This document shows, one piece after another, positions 18,601-29,087 of a stretch of DNA of 64,000 nt (positions are counted from its first letter, which is position 1; the number at the start of each line of letters is the position of its first letter). The notes under the pieces were generated by a model that saw nothing but the letters and a program-made list of their open reading frames with translations, did not search any database and had not been told where the DNA came from. The DNA is taken from the NCBI GenBank assembly GCA_028871795.1, contig JAGWMG010000015.1, positions 1 through 64,000 on the forward strand, given 5' to 3'. The stretch is from Alphaproteobacteria bacterium. GTDB lineage: Bacteria > Pseudomonadota > Alphaproteobacteria > Micropepsales > Micropepsaceae. The position numbers were made by a program, and so were the translations under genes.

Positions 18601-19562
18601 GACAACCAGTACACCATGATCGGGTTGGGGCGTCCCACGAAGCATTCCGCATCTAGGTGGTAGAAGCGGATCAGCGACAGCACCGAATCGGCTTGCGTCT
18701 TGTCGTCGCCGGAATCGGCGATCCATTGCACACCGTCCACGACCCTCCAGCGATGCCCGATATGGGCGGCGTGCGCCGTCGTCGGATTGAAGGCAATACA
18801 GTCCGCTCCGCCCATCCGTCCGCTCGCCATTTGAGTGCCCCGTTTCCAATAGGTCAGCGGCACCGCGCCGACGCGGCATCGCCGGTCGAAGCGGTAATGG
18901 CGGATCGTCGCCAGCGCGCGCAACGCGTCGCCTTCGGCGGCACCGTCGACGACCAGCGTTTCGTTGCCTGCGACGACCTTCCAGGATGTTCCGGCCTGGA
19001 CAGCGCGTGCGGCTGCATCATCGAAGGCGTCGCAGGTCTCCCGGGGCTTTTGCGATGCCCCGCTGCGCACGCCTCCGCCCCAGCCCGTGTGCTGGCTGGC
19101 GTTGTTTTCCCAGCCTTGGCCGAGCGGACCCGCCCAGGCGGTATGCTTCAACGCGCCCGTCATGTCGAAATTGTGCCGCCCCGAGCCGTCGATGAAATCG
19201 GTCAGCATCTCGAACTGCAGCCCCCCGGAAGCCCCTTTGCGGATGATGATCTGCTTGCGGGCGAAACCCGAGTTGAAATTCGCCGAAATACTCGTCACCT
19301 CGCCCGAACGCGGATCGGCGGTATAGCTCTGGGCGTCGGCCAGGCCCCAATTGCATTCGATCGGATGGCAATCGCCATAGATGCGGATGCCGACGTGATT
19401 GCCTCCGGCAGGGCTGATCTGGACGTGGGCGACGCCGCTGGCATCGCGGCCGGCATTTTCCCAATTGCCGTAGAAGGCCGTCACGTCGGCACGCGCCGCA
19501 CCGGCCAGCAACCCGGCGCACAGCAGAGCCGCCGCTGCGCTCTTAAGAGCATCAAATGACAT
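18594..19562 (-). CDS. Secreted protein with two tandem copies of a C-terminal module
   Basis: The 322-residue product has a signal peptide cleaved after ARA near residue 25. Residues about 26-165 look like a DUF2147-like beta-rich region (FYGNWENAGRDASGVAHVQI, then CHPIECNWG). Two homologous modules then follow at about 177-239 and 255-320. Both read Cys-x-Ala-Phe, then W-x-VV-x-G, then IRxYxxDxxCxVG, and end in YW. The clear duplication suggests paired ligand-binding or structural units with one disulfide each. The module is familiar to me from other secreted proteins but has no known activity. It is divergent from lepA, separated by 157 bases. Confidence 0.75.
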   Translation of the reverse strand: MSFDALKSAAAALLCAGLLAGAARADVTAFYGNWENAGRDASGVAHVQISPAGGNHVGIRIYGDCHPIECNWGLADAQSYTADPRSGEVTSISANFNSGFARKQIIIRKGASGGLQFEMLTDFIDGSGRHNFDMTGALKHTAWAGPLGQGWENNASQHTGWGGGVRSGASQKPRETCDAFDDAAARAVQAGTSWKVVAGNETLVVDGAAEGDALRALATIRHYRFDRRCRVGAVPLTYWKRGTQMASGRMGGADCIAFNPTTAHAAHIGHRWRVVDGVQWIADSGDDKTQADSVLSLIRFYHLDAECFVGRPNPIMVYWLSY

Positions 19563-19719
19563 CGGAATCTCCCGTCACCGCCCCCGGTAGGCCCGTCAAA
19601 TCGCGCGCCCGAAACCTACGCTGTTGACCGAGATCGCGACAGGGTGGACGCGAGGAATATCCGCCGCTATTACCCCCACCGGCCTTAAGCAGCGAAGCAG
19701 TAGGCCATGAAGAAAACTT

Positions 19720-21522
19720 ATGACCGACCAAGCGCATATCCGCAATTTTTCCATCGTGGCCCACATCGACCACGGCAAATCGACCCTGGCCGACCGGCTG
19801 ATCCAGGCCACCGGCGGGCTGACCAACCGCGAGATGAAAGACCAAGTGCTCGATTCCATGGACATCGAGCGCGAGCGCGGCATCACTATCAAGGCCCAGA
19901 CGGTGCGCCTTTCCTATACGGCCAAGAACGGCCAGACCTACACACTCAACCTCATGGACACGCCGGGCCATGTGGACTTCGCCTATGAGGTCAGCCGCTG
20001 TCTGGCCGCCTGCGAAGGCGCGCTTCTGGTGGTGGACGCCAGCCAGGGCGTGGAAGCGCAGACGCTTGCCAACGTCTATCAGGCTATCGACGCGGGCCTC
20101 GAAATCGTACCCGTGCTCAACAAGGTGGATTTACCTGCCGCGGAACCCGAGCGCATCCGTCAGCAGATCGAGGACGTGATCGGGTTGGACGCCTCCGAGG
20201 CGATTCCCATCTCCGCCAAGACCGGCCTCAACATCGACGAGGTGCTAGAGGCCGTCGTCCATCGCCTGCCCCCGCCGAAGGGCGAAACGCAGGCACCTCT
20301 CAAGGCTCTGCTTATCGATTCCTGGTACGACGCTTATCTCGGCGTCGTGGTTCTGGTGCGCGTTGTCGACGGCGAGCTGAAGAGGGGCCAGAAGATCCGC
20401 ATGATGGCGTCGAGCGCGGCTTACAACGTCGAGCGCGTCGGCGTTTTCACGCCCAAACAGGTGTTGGTGGAGTCGCTGGCGGCCGGCGAGGTCGGCTTCA
20501 TCACCGCGGCGATCAAGGAAGTAGCCGAGACCCACGTCGGCGACACCATCACAGACGACAGAAAACCTGCCGCGGACGCCCTGCCGGGCTTCAAACCGGC
20601 CCAGCAGGTCGTGTTCTGCGGCCTGTTTCCCGCCGACGCCGCGCGTTTCGAGGATCTGCGCGACGCGCTCGGCAAGCTGCATCTCAACGACGCCAGCTTC
20701 ACTTACGAGACCGAAACCTCCGCCGCGCTCGGCTTCGGCTTTCGCTGCGGGTTCTTGGGACTCCTGCACCTCGAAATCATCCGCGAGCGGCTGGAACGCG
20801 AATTCCTCCTCGAGCTGATCGCCACCGCGCCGAGCGTGATCTACCGCATCCACCTCTCCGACGGCGGCATGATCGAACTGCACAATCCGGCCGACATGCC
20901 CGACGTGACCAAGATCGCGAAGATCGAGGAGCCGTGGATCAGGGCGACGATCTTCGTTCCCGACGAACATCTGGGCGCGGTCTTGAAGCTGTGCGAGGAC
21001 CGCCGCGGTTCGCAGATCGAACTCACCTATGCCGGCAGCCGCGCCTTGGTGGTCTATCGCCTGCCGCTCAACGAAGTGGTGTTCGATTTCTACGACCGGC
21101 TGAAATCCGTCAGCCGCGGCTATGCCAGCTTCGATTACCACATCGAGGGCTATCACGAGGGCGACCTGGTCAAGATGTCGATCCTGGTCAACGACGAAGC
21201 GGTGGACGCGCTGTCGATGATCGTCAACCGCCAGCGCTCGGAGGCGCGCGGGCGGGCCATGTGCGAGAAGCTGAAGGAGCTGATCCCGCGCCATCTGTTC
21301 AAGATTCCGATCCAGGCGGCGATCGGCGGCAAGATCATCGCGCGGGAAACCATTTCGGCGCTGCGCAAGGACGTGACGGCGAAATGCTACGGCGGCGACA
21401 TCACTCGCAAGCGCAAGCTCCTCGACAAGCAGAAAGAGGGCAAGAAGAAGATGCGCCAGTTCGGCAAGGTGGACATCCCCCAGGAAGCTTTTATTGCCGC
21501 GCTGAAGATGGACGAGGATTAG
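19720..21522 (+). CDS. lepA: Elongation factor 4 (LepA)
   Basis: The 600-residue translational GTPase can back-translocate ribosomes and aids ribosome assembly. G-domain motifs are complete: [14 protein letters not shown] (G1), ITIKAQTVR (G2), DTPGHVDF (G3) and NKVDLP (G4). EF-G-like domains II, III and V follow, and the LepA-specific C-terminal domain carries [25 protein letters not shown] in two blocks and ends in [19 protein letters not shown]. Length is standard. The 157-base upstream gap shared with the divergent secreted-protein gene must hold its promoter; I see a TTGACC at 19623 but no convincing -10. Confidence 0.98.
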   Translation: MTDQAHIRNFSIVAHIDHGKSTLADRLIQATGGLTNREMKDQVLDSMDIERERGITIKAQTVRLSYTAKNGQTYTLNLMDTPGHVDFAYEVSRCLAACEGALLVVDASQGVEAQTLANVYQAIDAGLEIVPVLNKVDLPAAEPERIRQQIEDVIGLDASEAIPISAKTGLNIDEVLEAVVHRLPPPKGETQAPLKALLIDSWYDAYLGVVVLVRVVDGELKRGQKIRMMASSAAYNVERVGVFTPKQVLVESLAAGEVGFITAAIKEVAETHVGDTITDDRKPAADALPGFKPAQQVVFCGLFPADAARFEDLRDALGKLHLNDASFTYETETSAALGFGFRCGFLGLLHLEIIRERLEREFLLELIATAPSVIYRIHLSDGGMIELHNPADMPDVTKIAKIEEPWIRATIFVPDEHLGAVLKLCEDRRGSQIELTYAGSRALVVYRLPLNEVVFDFYDRLKSVSRGYASFDYHIEGYHEGDLVKMSILVNDEAVDALSMIVNRQRSEARGRAMCEKLKELIPRHLFKIPIQAAIGGKIIARETISALRKDVTAKCYGGDITRKRKLLDKQKEGKKKMRQFGKVDIPQEAFIAALKMDED

Positions 21523-21589
21523 ACCGGCTGGCGCAAACCCGTCGCAATTGGTGTATTCTCTTCCCGTACAAGCCCGGGGGGAATGCGCT

Positions 21590-23383
21590 ATGGAACAAGC
21601 GGCACAGGAAGCGGGTGGGCAACGCATTTTCGTCGCCCGTTTGACCGTCGGCCTCGCCCAGGGCCTGGCTCTTTATCTGCTGTATTACGCCCACGACAAC
21701 AAGTCGTGGCCGGCGACCGATCCCAACCTCTTCGCCCCGTCGCTGCTCGTCTTTCTGTTCGTGCCGCTGCTTGTCCTGCAAGGTATGGGCAATCTCCGCA
21801 AGCGCACGCTGATCGTCTGGACGGTTCTGGCGACGGCGGTCGCCGCCGGCTTCGCCTGGTACGACGTATGGCATGCCTGGCCGACTGACCTGCATTGGGC
21901 GAACGGCGCGCAAGTCGCTGTCGCCCATGTGACGCCATCTCCCAGGGTCCTCGTCTTCACCGCCGTGTTCCTGTTCGTGGCGCACACGCTGATTTCCTGC
22001 AGCGAAGCCGACCGGCGGCTCGTGCCGCGCTATGCCACGCTGTTCGATCTGGCCTGGAAGCTCGGCGTGCAGCTGGCCATTGCCGCCGCCTTCGTCGCCA
22101 CCTTTTGGATTATCCTATGGCTCGGCGTCGCCTTGTTCGAGATGATAAAACTCCACTTCTTCAAGACGTTCATCCGGCACTCCTGGTTCGCCATTCCGGT
22201 CACGGCGCTGGCGACGGCGGTGGCCATTCACATCACCGATACGCGCGGCAATCTGGTGCGCGGGGTGCGCACCCTGGCGCTGATGCTGCTGGGCTGGCTG
22301 CTGCCGGTGATCGCGCTGATCGCGTTTGCTTTCCTGATCAGCCTCGTTTTCACCGGACTGAAGCCGTTGTGGGAGACGCGAACGGCGACGGCGTTGTTGC
22401 TGGTCGCCAGCGCTGTTCTCGTGATCCACATCAACGCGGCCTATCAAGACGGCGATCCGGAACGCCGCCCGCACCATGCCCTGCGCGTGGCGGGCACGCT
22501 GGCCTGCGTGATGTTGATCTTCATCGTGACGATTGCCGCCTATGCGTTGTGGCTGCGCGTCGACCAGTACGGCTGGACGGTCGACCGCATCGATACCGCG
22601 GCGGTCACGCTGGTGGCGATCTGCTTCGCCGTCGGCTATTTCATCGCCGCGCTGCTGCCCACTCCGTGGCTGAAGCTGATCGAGGGGTGGAATTACCTCA
22701 CCACCATCCTGGGGCTGGCGATTCTGTTCGCGCTGTTCACGCCCCTCGCCGATCCGGTGCGCCTTTCGGTGGCGAGCCAGATGGAGCGGCTGAAATCCGG
22801 CAAGGTGAAGATCGAGGCTTTCGACTTCAATTATCTGCGCTGGGAAGGTGGGCGTTTCGGCCGCGATGCGCTGACGGAACTGGGCAAATCGAAAGACTCC
22901 CACGTCCGCGAGGCGGCGCTGGCGGCGCTGAAACAAGCGAACCGTTATACAATCGTCGGATCGCGGAAAGCTTCGCCCGAGGAAACGGCCGCGGCGATCA
23001 CCGTCTACCCCAAAGGAAGGACGCTTCCCGCCTCCTTCCTGCGGCAGGATTGGAAAGGTACCGACGCGGCTGGTTTCCCTTGCTTGTTCGGTACCGACCG
23101 GTGCGATGCGATCATTACTGATCTCGACGGCGACAGCGTTGATGAGGTTGTGTTGGTGACTCGCCTTGGTTCCGGAAGTTGGGCGCAAATCGGTGAGTTC
23201 AAGCAGGATGGTAAGGTGTGGCGGCTGATCGGCGCGCGATACGGGTTTGTTTGCGCGGGTGATCGTGAGGCGCTCATTGCTGGCCAGTTCAAGGCGGCGA
23301 CGCCCGAGGAGCGGGACATTCTCGTCGGTGCAAAGCGGCTCAGGGTCACGCCTCCTAACAACACCGATATCCCCTGCAAATAG
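21590..23383 (+). CDS. DUF4153 polytopic membrane protein
   Basis: The 597-residue protein has roughly twelve hydrophobic segments in the first 400 residues, with the DUF4153 features LLVFLFVPLLVLQ early and YQDG plus LRVDQYGWTVDRI later. It ends in a soluble domain of about 190 residues that includes a HEAT-like DSHVREAALAALK. The soluble part also has ITDLDGDSVDEVVLVT, which resembles an FG-GAP-like calcium loop. Function is unknown. ATG 21590 follows a GGGGGGA ribosome site; TTG 21548 in frame has none. hisH follows after 43 bases. Confidence 0.85.
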   Translation: MEQAAQEAGGQRIFVARLTVGLAQGLALYLLYYAHDNKSWPATDPNLFAPSLLVFLFVPLLVLQGMGNLRKRTLIVWTVLATAVAAGFAWYDVWHAWPTDLHWANGAQVAVAHVTPSPRVLVFTAVFLFVAHTLISCSEADRRLVPRYATLFDLAWKLGVQLAIAAAFVATFWIILWLGVALFEMIKLHFFKTFIRHSWFAIPVTALATAVAIHITDTRGNLVRGVRTLALMLLGWLLPVIALIAFAFLISLVFTGLKPLWETRTATALLLVASAVLVIHINAAYQDGDPERRPHHALRVAGTLACVMLIFIVTIAAYALWLRVDQYGWTVDRIDTAAVTLVAICFAVGYFIAALLPTPWLKLIEGWNYLTTILGLAILFALFTPLADPVRLSVASQMERLKSGKVKIEAFDFNYLRWEGGRFGRDALTELGKSKDSHVREAALAALKQANRYTIVGSRKASPEETAAAITVYPKGRTLPASFLRQDWKGTDAAGFPCLFGTDRCDAIITDLDGDSVDEVVLVTRLGSGSWAQIGEFKQDGKVWRLIGARYGFVCAGDREALIAGQFKAATPEERDILVGAKRLRVTPPNNTDIPCK

Positions 23384-23426
23384 GACCGCAGTTGGACGGC
23401 GCGGACGTTTGCGCTAAGCAACCGCC

Positions 23427-24071
23427 ATGTCTCTTGTTGCCTTGATCGATTACGGCTCCGGCAATCTGCGTTCCGCGGAAAAGGCCTTGGCGCGCGCCGC
23501 CAATGAGCGCGGCAGCGGCCATACCATCTCGGTTACCGCCGATCCGGCCGTGACCGCCAAGGCCGAACGCATCGTGCTGCCGGGTGTCGGCGCCTTTGCC
23601 GATTGCATGGCCGGGCTGCAGGCCCTGCCCGGCATGGTCGAGACGCTGCGCGACGCGGTGCTGGCGCGCGGCACGCCGTTCCTCGGCATTTGTGTCGGCA
23701 TGCAGTTGCTGGCCGAGGTGGGCCGCGAATTCGGCGACCATCCGGGGCTGAGCTGGATCAAGGGTGACGTGGTCAAGATGGTGCCGTCGGACGCGGCGCT
23801 GAAAATCCCGCACATGGGCTGGAACGAGCTGGCCTTCATCCGGCCGCATCCGCTATTCGCCGGGCTTGCGCCGGGCGTTCATGCCTATTTCGTGCACTCC
23901 TATGTCATGCGCCCGGCCGAACCGGGCCACATACTGGCCACAGCCGATTACGGCGGGCCTTTTGCCGCGGCCGTGGGGCGCGACAACATCGTGGGAACGC
24001 AGTTTCATCCCGAAAAGAGCCAGGCCGTCGGCCTTGCCCTGCTCGGCAACTTCTTGGACTGGAAACCATGA
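23427..24071 (+). CDS. hisH: Imidazole glycerol phosphate synthase glutaminase subunit HisH
   Basis: HisH supplies ammonia from glutamine to HisF in histidine synthesis. The 214-residue class I glutamine amidotransferase has the nucleophile Cys in [14 protein letters not shown], the oxyanion region [12 protein letters not shown], and the catalytic His-Glu pair in [13 protein letters not shown]. The gene overlaps hisA as ATGA. Its obligate partner hisF does not follow hisA here, so it must lie elsewhere in the genome. Confidence 0.97.
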   Translation: MSLVALIDYGSGNLRSAEKALARAANERGSGHTISVTADPAVTAKAERIVLPGVGAFADCMAGLQALPGMVETLRDAVLARGTPFLGICVGMQLLAEVGREFGDHPGLSWIKGDVVKMVPSDAALKIPHMGWNELAFIRPHPLFAGLAPGVHAYFVHSYVMRPAEPGHILATADYGGPFAAAVGRDNIVGTQFHPEKSQAVGLALLGNFLDWKP

Positions 24072-24805
24072 TCCTCTTCCCCGCCATCGACTTGAAGGAT
24101 GGGCGCTGCGTGCGCCTGAAGCGCGGCGACATGAAATCGGCCACCGTCTTCAACGACGATCCCGCCGCCCAGGCGCGCGCTTTCGCCGAGGCGGGCTTTC
24201 CGTGGCTGCATTGCGTCGATCTGAACGGCGCCTTCGAGGGACGTTCGGCCAACGCCGAGGCCGTCAACGCGATCCGTGCCGCAGTCTCGCTTCCCATCCA
24301 ATTGGGCGGCGGCATCCGGGATATGAAGGCTATCGAAAGCTGGCTCGCGACCGGCATCACGCGCGTGATCCTGGGGACCGTCGCGCTGACTGATCCGGCT
24401 TTGGTGAAAAAGGCGGCACGCGCGTTTCCCGGACGGATCGTGGTGGGCGCCGACGCCAAAGGCGGACGGATCGCCACTCGGGGCTGGGCGGAGACCACGG
24501 AGCTGACGCCCGCAGAGCTTGGCGAGCGTTTCGAGGATGCGGGCGTGGCCGCCATCCTGTTCACCGACGTCGACCGGGACGGACTGATGCACGGCGTGAA
24601 TGTGCGTGCGACGGCGGCGCTGGCCCGCTCGCTCAGCATCCCGGTGATCGCCTCCGGCGGCGTCTGCGGGCTGGCCGACATCGAGGCTCTGCTGGCAACG
24701 GACGAGCCAAATATCGCGGGGGTCGTGATCGGACGGGCGCTTTACGACGGACGGATTGACGCGAAGGCGGCGCTGAAATTAGTGAACACTGTTCGTAGTT
24801 CGTAA
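24068..24805 (+). CDS. hisA: ProFAR isomerase HisA
   Basis: HisA catalyses the Amadori isomerisation of ProFAR to PRFAR in histidine synthesis. The 245-residue TIM barrel has the catalytic Asp in [14 protein letters not shown], the phosphate-binding [12 protein letters not shown], the second Asp in [10 protein letters not shown], and the C-terminal [13 protein letters not shown] and [12 protein letters not shown]. It is translationally coupled to hisH. The usual downstream hisF and hisE are absent; the next gene, parB, is convergent after a 30-base AT-rich gap with no hairpin. Confidence 0.97.
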   Translation: MILFPAIDLKDGRCVRLKRGDMKSATVFNDDPAAQARAFAEAGFPWLHCVDLNGAFEGRSANAEAVNAIRAAVSLPIQLGGGIRDMKAIESWLATGITRVILGTVALTDPALVKKAARAFPGRIVVGADAKGGRIATRGWAETTELTPAELGERFEDAGVAAILFTDVDRDGLMHGVNVRATAALARSLSIPVIASGGVCGLADIEALLATDEPNIAGVVIGRALYDGRIDAKAALKLVNTVRSS

Positions 24806-24835
24806 TTACGGTTAATATTATGTTATATAAAGATG

Positions 24836-25720
24836 TTATAAGCCGACTTTAAGTCTGTGGATTAAGTCGTCGAGTTGTTCCAAGGATTTATAGGAAATCC
24901 GCACCTCCCCGCCCTTATCCCCTTTGTGTAGGATATGAACTTTCAGGCCTAATGCATTGGAAATGCTTGCTTCAAGCGCTTTTGTGTTTGGATCGTCCAC
25001 AGATTGGTCGTGAGTTTTCCTCTTCGTGTTCTGTAAACGCTGTTCGGCTTCGCGGACGTTCATGGCGCCGACAAGGATTTCGCGCGCTCGCGCCTCGGGG
25101 TCCGCCACACCGATCAAGGTCCGTGCGTGACCGGCCGTCAGCCTGCCGTCGCGCACCATCGCCTTGACGCTTTCGGGCAGCTTCAACAGGCGCAACGTGT
25201 TCGCCACGTGGCTGCGGCTCTTGCCGACTTCGCCCGCCACCTTCTCCTGGGTGTAGCCGAAACGGTCGGTCAACTCGTGGTACGCCGCAGCCTCTTCGAT
25301 GGCGTTGAGGTCCGAGCGCTGGATGTTTTCGATGAGCGCGACTTCGAGCGCTTCGCCGTCGCTCAGCTCGCGCACAATCACCGGGATGTCGTGCAGCTTG
25401 GCGAGCTGTGCCGCCCGCCAGCGCCGTTCGCCGGCGACGATCTCGAAGGCGTTGTGGTCACCAACGATCGGCCGCACCAGAATCGGCTGGAGAATGCCCT
25501 TCTCCTTCACCGATTGGACGAGATCGTTCAGATCGTCTTCGGCGAAGTGCTTGCGCGGCTGGAAGCGGTTGGGTCTCAGGAAGGCCGTCGGCATGATGCG
25601 CGAGCCGCGTGTTTCGCCGCGTGTCGGTGCCGCTTCTTCGCCGATCAGGGTCGAGAGTCCGCGGCCAAGGCCGCGCGGGCGCATGTCCTCTGCCAAGCTT
25701 TTCTTTGCCTCCGCGCTCAT
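24836..25720 (-). CDS. parB: Chromosome partitioning protein ParB
   Basis: ParB loads at parS sites near the origin, spreads as a CTP-dependent clamp, and directs ParA-driven segregation. The 294-residue protein has the N-terminal RGLGRGLSTLIGE, the CTPase/ParB core with VAGERRWRAA near residues 95-104 and ALIENIQRSDLN, the HTH region (KVAGEVGKSRSHVANTLRLL), and a C-terminal dimerisation helix. ATG 25720 overlaps the parA stop as ATGA. Two perfect GTTTCACGTGAAAC sites lie within 3.4 kb upstream. Confidence 0.97.
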   Translation of the reverse strand: MSAEAKKSLAEDMRPRGLGRGLSTLIGEEAAPTRGETRGSRIMPTAFLRPNRFQPRKHFAEDDLNDLVQSVKEKGILQPILVRPIVGDHNAFEIVAGERRWRAAQLAKLHDIPVIVRELSDGEALEVALIENIQRSDLNAIEEAAAYHELTDRFGYTQEKVAGEVGKSRSHVANTLRLLKLPESVKAMVRDGRLTAGHARTLIGVADPEARAREILVGAMNVREAEQRLQNTKRKTHDQSVDDPNTKALEASISNALGLKVHILHKGDKGGEVRISYKSLEQLDDLIHRLKVGL

Positions 25721-26523
25721 GCGGCCGGCCGCATCCGCTCGCGCTGGATGAGTTCGCCCGCAAGCTTGATATAGGCCTGGCTTCCCGGACAGCGCAGATC
25801 GTAGACCAACGCCGGCAGGCCGTGGCTCGGCGCTTCGGAAATACGCACGTTTCGCGGGATCATCGTGTTGTAGACCATGGCGCCCATATGCTGGCGCACG
25901 TCGGCGGCGACCTGGTCCGACAACTTGTTGCGTTTGTCGAACATGGTCAGCACGATGCCCTGGATTTCCAGCGACGGATTCAGATTCGCGCGCACCAAAT
26001 CGATCGTCTTCAGCAATTGGCTCAAGCCTTCGAGCGCGAAGAATTCGCATTGCAGGGGCACCACCACCGCATCCGCGGCCGCCATCGCGTTGACCGTGAG
26101 CAAGGTGAGCGACGGCGGGCAATCGATCAGCACATAGGAGAACGAAGATGATCCGTGTGCGGAATATTCGACCAGGGCGTCCTTGAGCCGGAAGTTGCGC
26201 CGCGCAACGTCGATCAACTCAAGCTCGGCGCCGGAAAGATCCACCGTGGACGGCACCAGCGACAGCCGCGGGATGCGCGTGGGCACGATGGCTTCGCCCA
26301 GATGCGCCTGCCCCACCAGCACGTCGTAGGTGGTGAGCTTGCGTTCGCTGCGCAGAATGCCCAGCCCGGTGGAAGCGTTGCCCTGCGGGTCGATGTCGAC
26401 GATCAGGGTCGGCTCGCCGACCGCGGCCAGCGCCGTGCCCAGGTTGATTGCCGTGGTGGTCTTGCCCACGCCGCCCTTTTGGTTGGCGACCACCAGGACG
26501 CGCGGCTGGCGCTTATCGGACAT
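25717..26523 (-). CDS. parA: Chromosome partitioning ATPase ParA
   Basis: The 268-residue ParA/MinD-type ATPase moves ParB-parS complexes over the nucleoid. The deviant Walker A is at residues 14-23 (NQKGGVGKTT), with DIDPQGNASTG after it, DCPPSL in the Walker B region and VLTMFDKRNKLS later. The start codon lies inside the 3' end of rsmG (11-base overlap) and the stop overlaps parB, so rsmG, parA and parB are probably translated from one message. Confidence 0.98.
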   Translation of the reverse strand: MSDKRQPRVLVVANQKGGVGKTTTAINLGTALAAVGEPTLIVDIDPQGNASTGLGILRSERKLTTYDVLVGQAHLGEAIVPTRIPRLSLVPSTVDLSGAELELIDVARRNFRLKDALVEYSAHGSSSFSYVLIDCPPSLTLLTVNAMAAADAVVVPLQCEFFALEGLSQLLKTIDLVRANLNPSLEIQGIVLTMFDKRNKLSDQVAADVRQHMGAMVYNTMIPRNVRISEAPSHGLPALVYDLRCPGSQAYIKLAGELIQRERMRPAA

Positions 26524-27163
26524 AGCGTAGCTCTCTGACCTCCAGAATGGCCCCGAATGGGTGTGTCACGCTGGGGTGCTGCCGGACATTCATCCTCCAG
26601 GATTTGCGTGCCTCGGTCAATTCAGCCCCCACATTTTGCCCCTTAAGGAACAAGTAAACCGTGTGGGGGGCGGCAAAATGCTGTGCATATTCAAGTAGCT
26701 TGGGCAATGGCGCGCAGGCCCGCGCGGTGATGACATCAAATGGCGCCCTCGCCGGAGCCTTTTCGATCCGCTTATTGCTGACATGCACGGTCAGTCCTAA
26801 CCGTTCGGTGACGGTGCGCAGGAATTCCGCCTTTTTGCGTGTGGCCTCAAACAAGGTCACTTTGACCCGCCCCTGTAGCAAAACGGCCAGCACCAAACCA
26901 GGAAACCCTGCGCCGCTACCGAGATCGGCCAGCGTCTTGGCTGCCGCTGGGACCAGCGGCGCCAACTGGGCGCTGTCCAGCAGATGCCGCTGCCAGACCT
27001 CGTCCAAGGACGCCTTGGAAACGAGATTATGGCGGGCGTTCCAATCTTTCAGCAGGCCGACATAAGCCTTCAGGCGCGCCATAGTTTCACGTGAAACGCC
27101 GGTTGCCGCCGCGAATTCTTCCGGGCCGAATCCTTCAGGCTCGGTTGTGGGCGGATTTGACAT
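26513..27163 (-). CDS. rsmG: 16S rRNA (guanine-527-N7)-methyltransferase RsmG
   Basis: RsmG (GidB) methylates G527 of 16S rRNA using S-adenosylmethionine; its loss gives low-level streptomycin resistance in other bacteria. The 216-residue protein has [42 protein letters not shown] and the SAM loop [19 protein letters not shown] 27163 is preferred over TTG 27169. The start lies 29 bases inside the 3' end of mnmG. The codons for GVSRET contain a perfect parS site, so this stretch serves both coding and segregation. Confidence 0.96.
   Translation of the reverse strand: MSNPPTTEPEGFGPEEFAAATGVSRETMARLKAYVGLLKDWNARHNLVSKASLDEVWQRHLLDSAQLAPLVPAAAKTLADLGSGAGFPGLVLAVLLQGRVKVTLFEATRKKAEFLRTVTERLGLTVHVSNKRIEKAPARAPFDVITARACAPLPKLLEYAQHFAAPHTVYLFLKGQNVGAELTEARKSWRMNVRQHPSVTHPFGAILEVRELRYVR
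27084..27097. other. parS centromere site within rsmG
   Basis: GTTTCACGTGAAAC is a perfect palindrome identical to the core of the bacterial parS consensus. It lies in the rsmG coding region, about 1.4 kb upstream of parB. ParB is expected to bind and load here. Confidence 0.92.
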
Positions 27164-29024
27164 GCGCAAGCACCAGGGTCAGAGCGGCTGGGGTTACGCC
27201 GTCGATGCGGGATGCCTGCCCCAGTGTGGCCGGTCGGATCGTCGTCAGCTTCTGTGCCGCTTCGGCCGATAGCCCACAGACTGCAGAATAATCCAATTCG
27301 CCGGGCAGGTTCAGGGCTTCGTCGCGGCGGAACGCCAGGATGTCGGCCTCCTGGCGATCCAGATAACCGGCGTATTGCGCGTCAATCTCGAGCTGTTCCG
27401 CAACTTCCGACTCGATGTCCCGCAATTCCGGCCAGATACCGGTCAGCAGGGGGAAATCTACATCCGGCAAGCTGAGCAGCTCGAAGGCCGAGCGCCGCGC
27501 GCCGTCCAGCCTTACGGCGATGCCGTGCTGCAGTGCCTGGTTCGGGGTAAGGCTTAGAGCCCGCGTCTGCGCCCTCGCCCGCTCCATCTTCTCCATTTTT
27601 CCCAGGAAAGCCGCCCGCCGCTCGGCGCCGACCGCGCCAGCCTTGTCGAAAACCGGGGTCAAGCGCTGGTCGGCGTTGTCGGCTCTCAACGTCAGGCGGT
27701 ATTCGGCACGCGATGTGAACATCCGGTAGGGCTCGCTGACCCCCTTGGTGACCAGATCGTCGATCAGCACCCCGATATACGCGGACGCACGGTCCAGCAT
27801 GAGCGGATCGCCGCCTCCTGCCGCCCGCGCCGCGTTCAGCCCCGCCATCAACCCTTGCGCCGCCGCTTCCTCGTAACCTGTGGTGCCGTTAATCTGGCCC
27901 GCGAGATAGAGTCCGGGAACGCGCTTGGTTTCGAGCGATCCCAAAAGCTCGCGCGGATCGACGAAATCGTACTCGATGGCGTATCCAGGCCGGCGAATCT
28001 CTGCCTTTTCGAGCCCGGGAATGGTTTTAAGCAGCGCAATCTGAACGTCTTGCGGCAGCGAAGTGGAAATCCCATTGGGATAGATCGTGTCGTCTTCGAG
28101 ACCTTCCGGCTCCAGGAAGATCTGGTGGCTCTGGCGGTGAGCGAAGCGCACCACCTTGTCCTCGATGGACGGGCAGTAGCGCGGACCGCGGCTTTCGATC
28201 TGGCCGGAATACATGGGTGCACGGTGCAGGTTGGCGCGGATGACCGCGTGCGTCCGCTCGTTCGTCCGGGTGATGTGGCAATCGACCTGAGGTGTCGCGA
28301 TCACTCCGGTCAGGAAGGAGAAAGGCGAGGGCGGAGCGTCGCCGGGCTGAACTTCCAGGCCCGCCCAATCGATGGTCGCGCCGTTCAGGCGGGGAGGGGT
28401 TCCGGTCTTCAGCCGGCCCATGGCAAAACCGAGCCGGTACAGCGTGTCCGAGAGACCTATGGAGGGCGCTTCCACACCGTCGCCCTCGAACTTCGAGCGT
28501 CCGGCGACGGCGCGGCCGGCCGGGACCTTCATCTCGCCGCAATGGATCAGGCCTTTCAGGAACGTGCCTGTTGTCAGCACCACGGCTGCGGCCCGCAATG
28601 CCTCCCCGCTCGCTGTGATGGCCCCGGTCACGCGCCCCTTTGACAGTATCAGCTCTTCGGCCGCGGCTTCGCGGATTTCCAGGTTGGCCGCTGCTTCCAG
28701 CGCCGCCCGCATGGCGCGGCGATAAAGGTTGCGGTCGGCCTGGGCGCGGGGTCCGCGCACCGCCGGTCCCTTGCGGCGGTTGAGGATGCGGAATTGGATT
28801 CCGGCGGCATCGGCGACGCGCCCCATCAGTCCGTCGGCGGCATCGATCTCGCGCACCAGATGACCCTTGCCGACCCCGCCGATGGCGGGATTGCAGGACA
28901 TTTCGCCGAGGGTGGCGCGCTTGTGGGTGAGGAGCAAGGTCTTCGCCCCGGCGCGGGCCGACGCGGCCGCCGCCTCGCAGCCGGCATGGCCTCCGCCGAT
29001 GACGATGACGTCGTAAGCGCTCAT
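27135..29024 (-). CDS. mnmG: tRNA uridine-34 carboxymethylaminomethyl modification enzyme MnmG
   Basis: MnmG (GidA) works with MnmE to install the (carboxymethyl)aminomethyl group on U34 of certain tRNAs. The 629-residue flavoprotein has the FAD-binding [14 protein letters not shown] at residues 5-18, [23 protein letters not shown], the second cysteine motif region ([12 protein letters not shown]), FLEPEG and [16 protein letters not shown], with a helical C-terminal domain that docks MnmE. ATG 29024 gives the canonical start; an upstream in-frame start at 29060 adds 12 unconserved residues. It overlaps rsmG downstream. Confidence 0.97.
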   Translation of the reverse strand: MSAYDVIVIGGGHAGCEAAAASARAGAKTLLLTHKRATLGEMSCNPAIGGVGKGHLVREIDAADGLMGRVADAAGIQFRILNRRKGPAVRGPRAQADRNLYRRAMRAALEAAANLEIREAAAEELILSKGRVTGAITASGEALRAAAVVLTTGTFLKGLIHCGEMKVPAGRAVAGRSKFEGDGVEAPSIGLSDTLYRLGFAMGRLKTGTPPRLNGATIDWAGLEVQPGDAPPSPFSFLTGVIATPQVDCHITRTNERTHAVIRANLHRAPMYSGQIESRGPRYCPSIEDKVVRFAHRQSHQIFLEPEGLEDDTIYPNGISTSLPQDVQIALLKTIPGLEKAEIRRPGYAIEYDFVDPRELLGSLETKRVPGLYLAGQINGTTGYEEAAAQGLMAGLNAARAAGGGDPLMLDRASAYIGVLIDDLVTKGVSEPYRMFTSRAEYRLTLRADNADQRLTPVFDKAGAVGAERRAAFLGKMEKMERARAQTRALSLTPNQALQHGIAVRLDGARRSAFELLSLPDVDFPLLTGIWPELRDIESEVAEQLEIDAQYAGYLDRQEADILAFRRDEALNLPGELDYSAVCGLSAEAAQKLTTIRPATLGQASRIDGVTPAALTLVLAHVKSAHNRA

Positions 29025-29072
29025 GGTGCGCTCAATAGGCGAGGGCCTCGCGTCGGGCAAGCGCCGCGCGGC

Positions 29073-29086
29073 GTTTCACGTGAAAC
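29073..29086. other. parS centromere site between mnmE and mnmG
   Basis: A second perfect GTTTCACGTGAAAC lies in the 63-base gap between the mnmE stop (29088) and the mnmG start (29024), about 2 kb from the first copy. With it, the predicted origin lies about 10-12 kb away, a usual alphaproteobacterial distance. Confidence 0.92.
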
Positions 29087-29087
29087 C

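Noticed and set aside
24806..24835. Terminator between convergent hisA and parB
   Set aside because: The gap is AT-rich but contains no stable stem, so I could not call a terminator.
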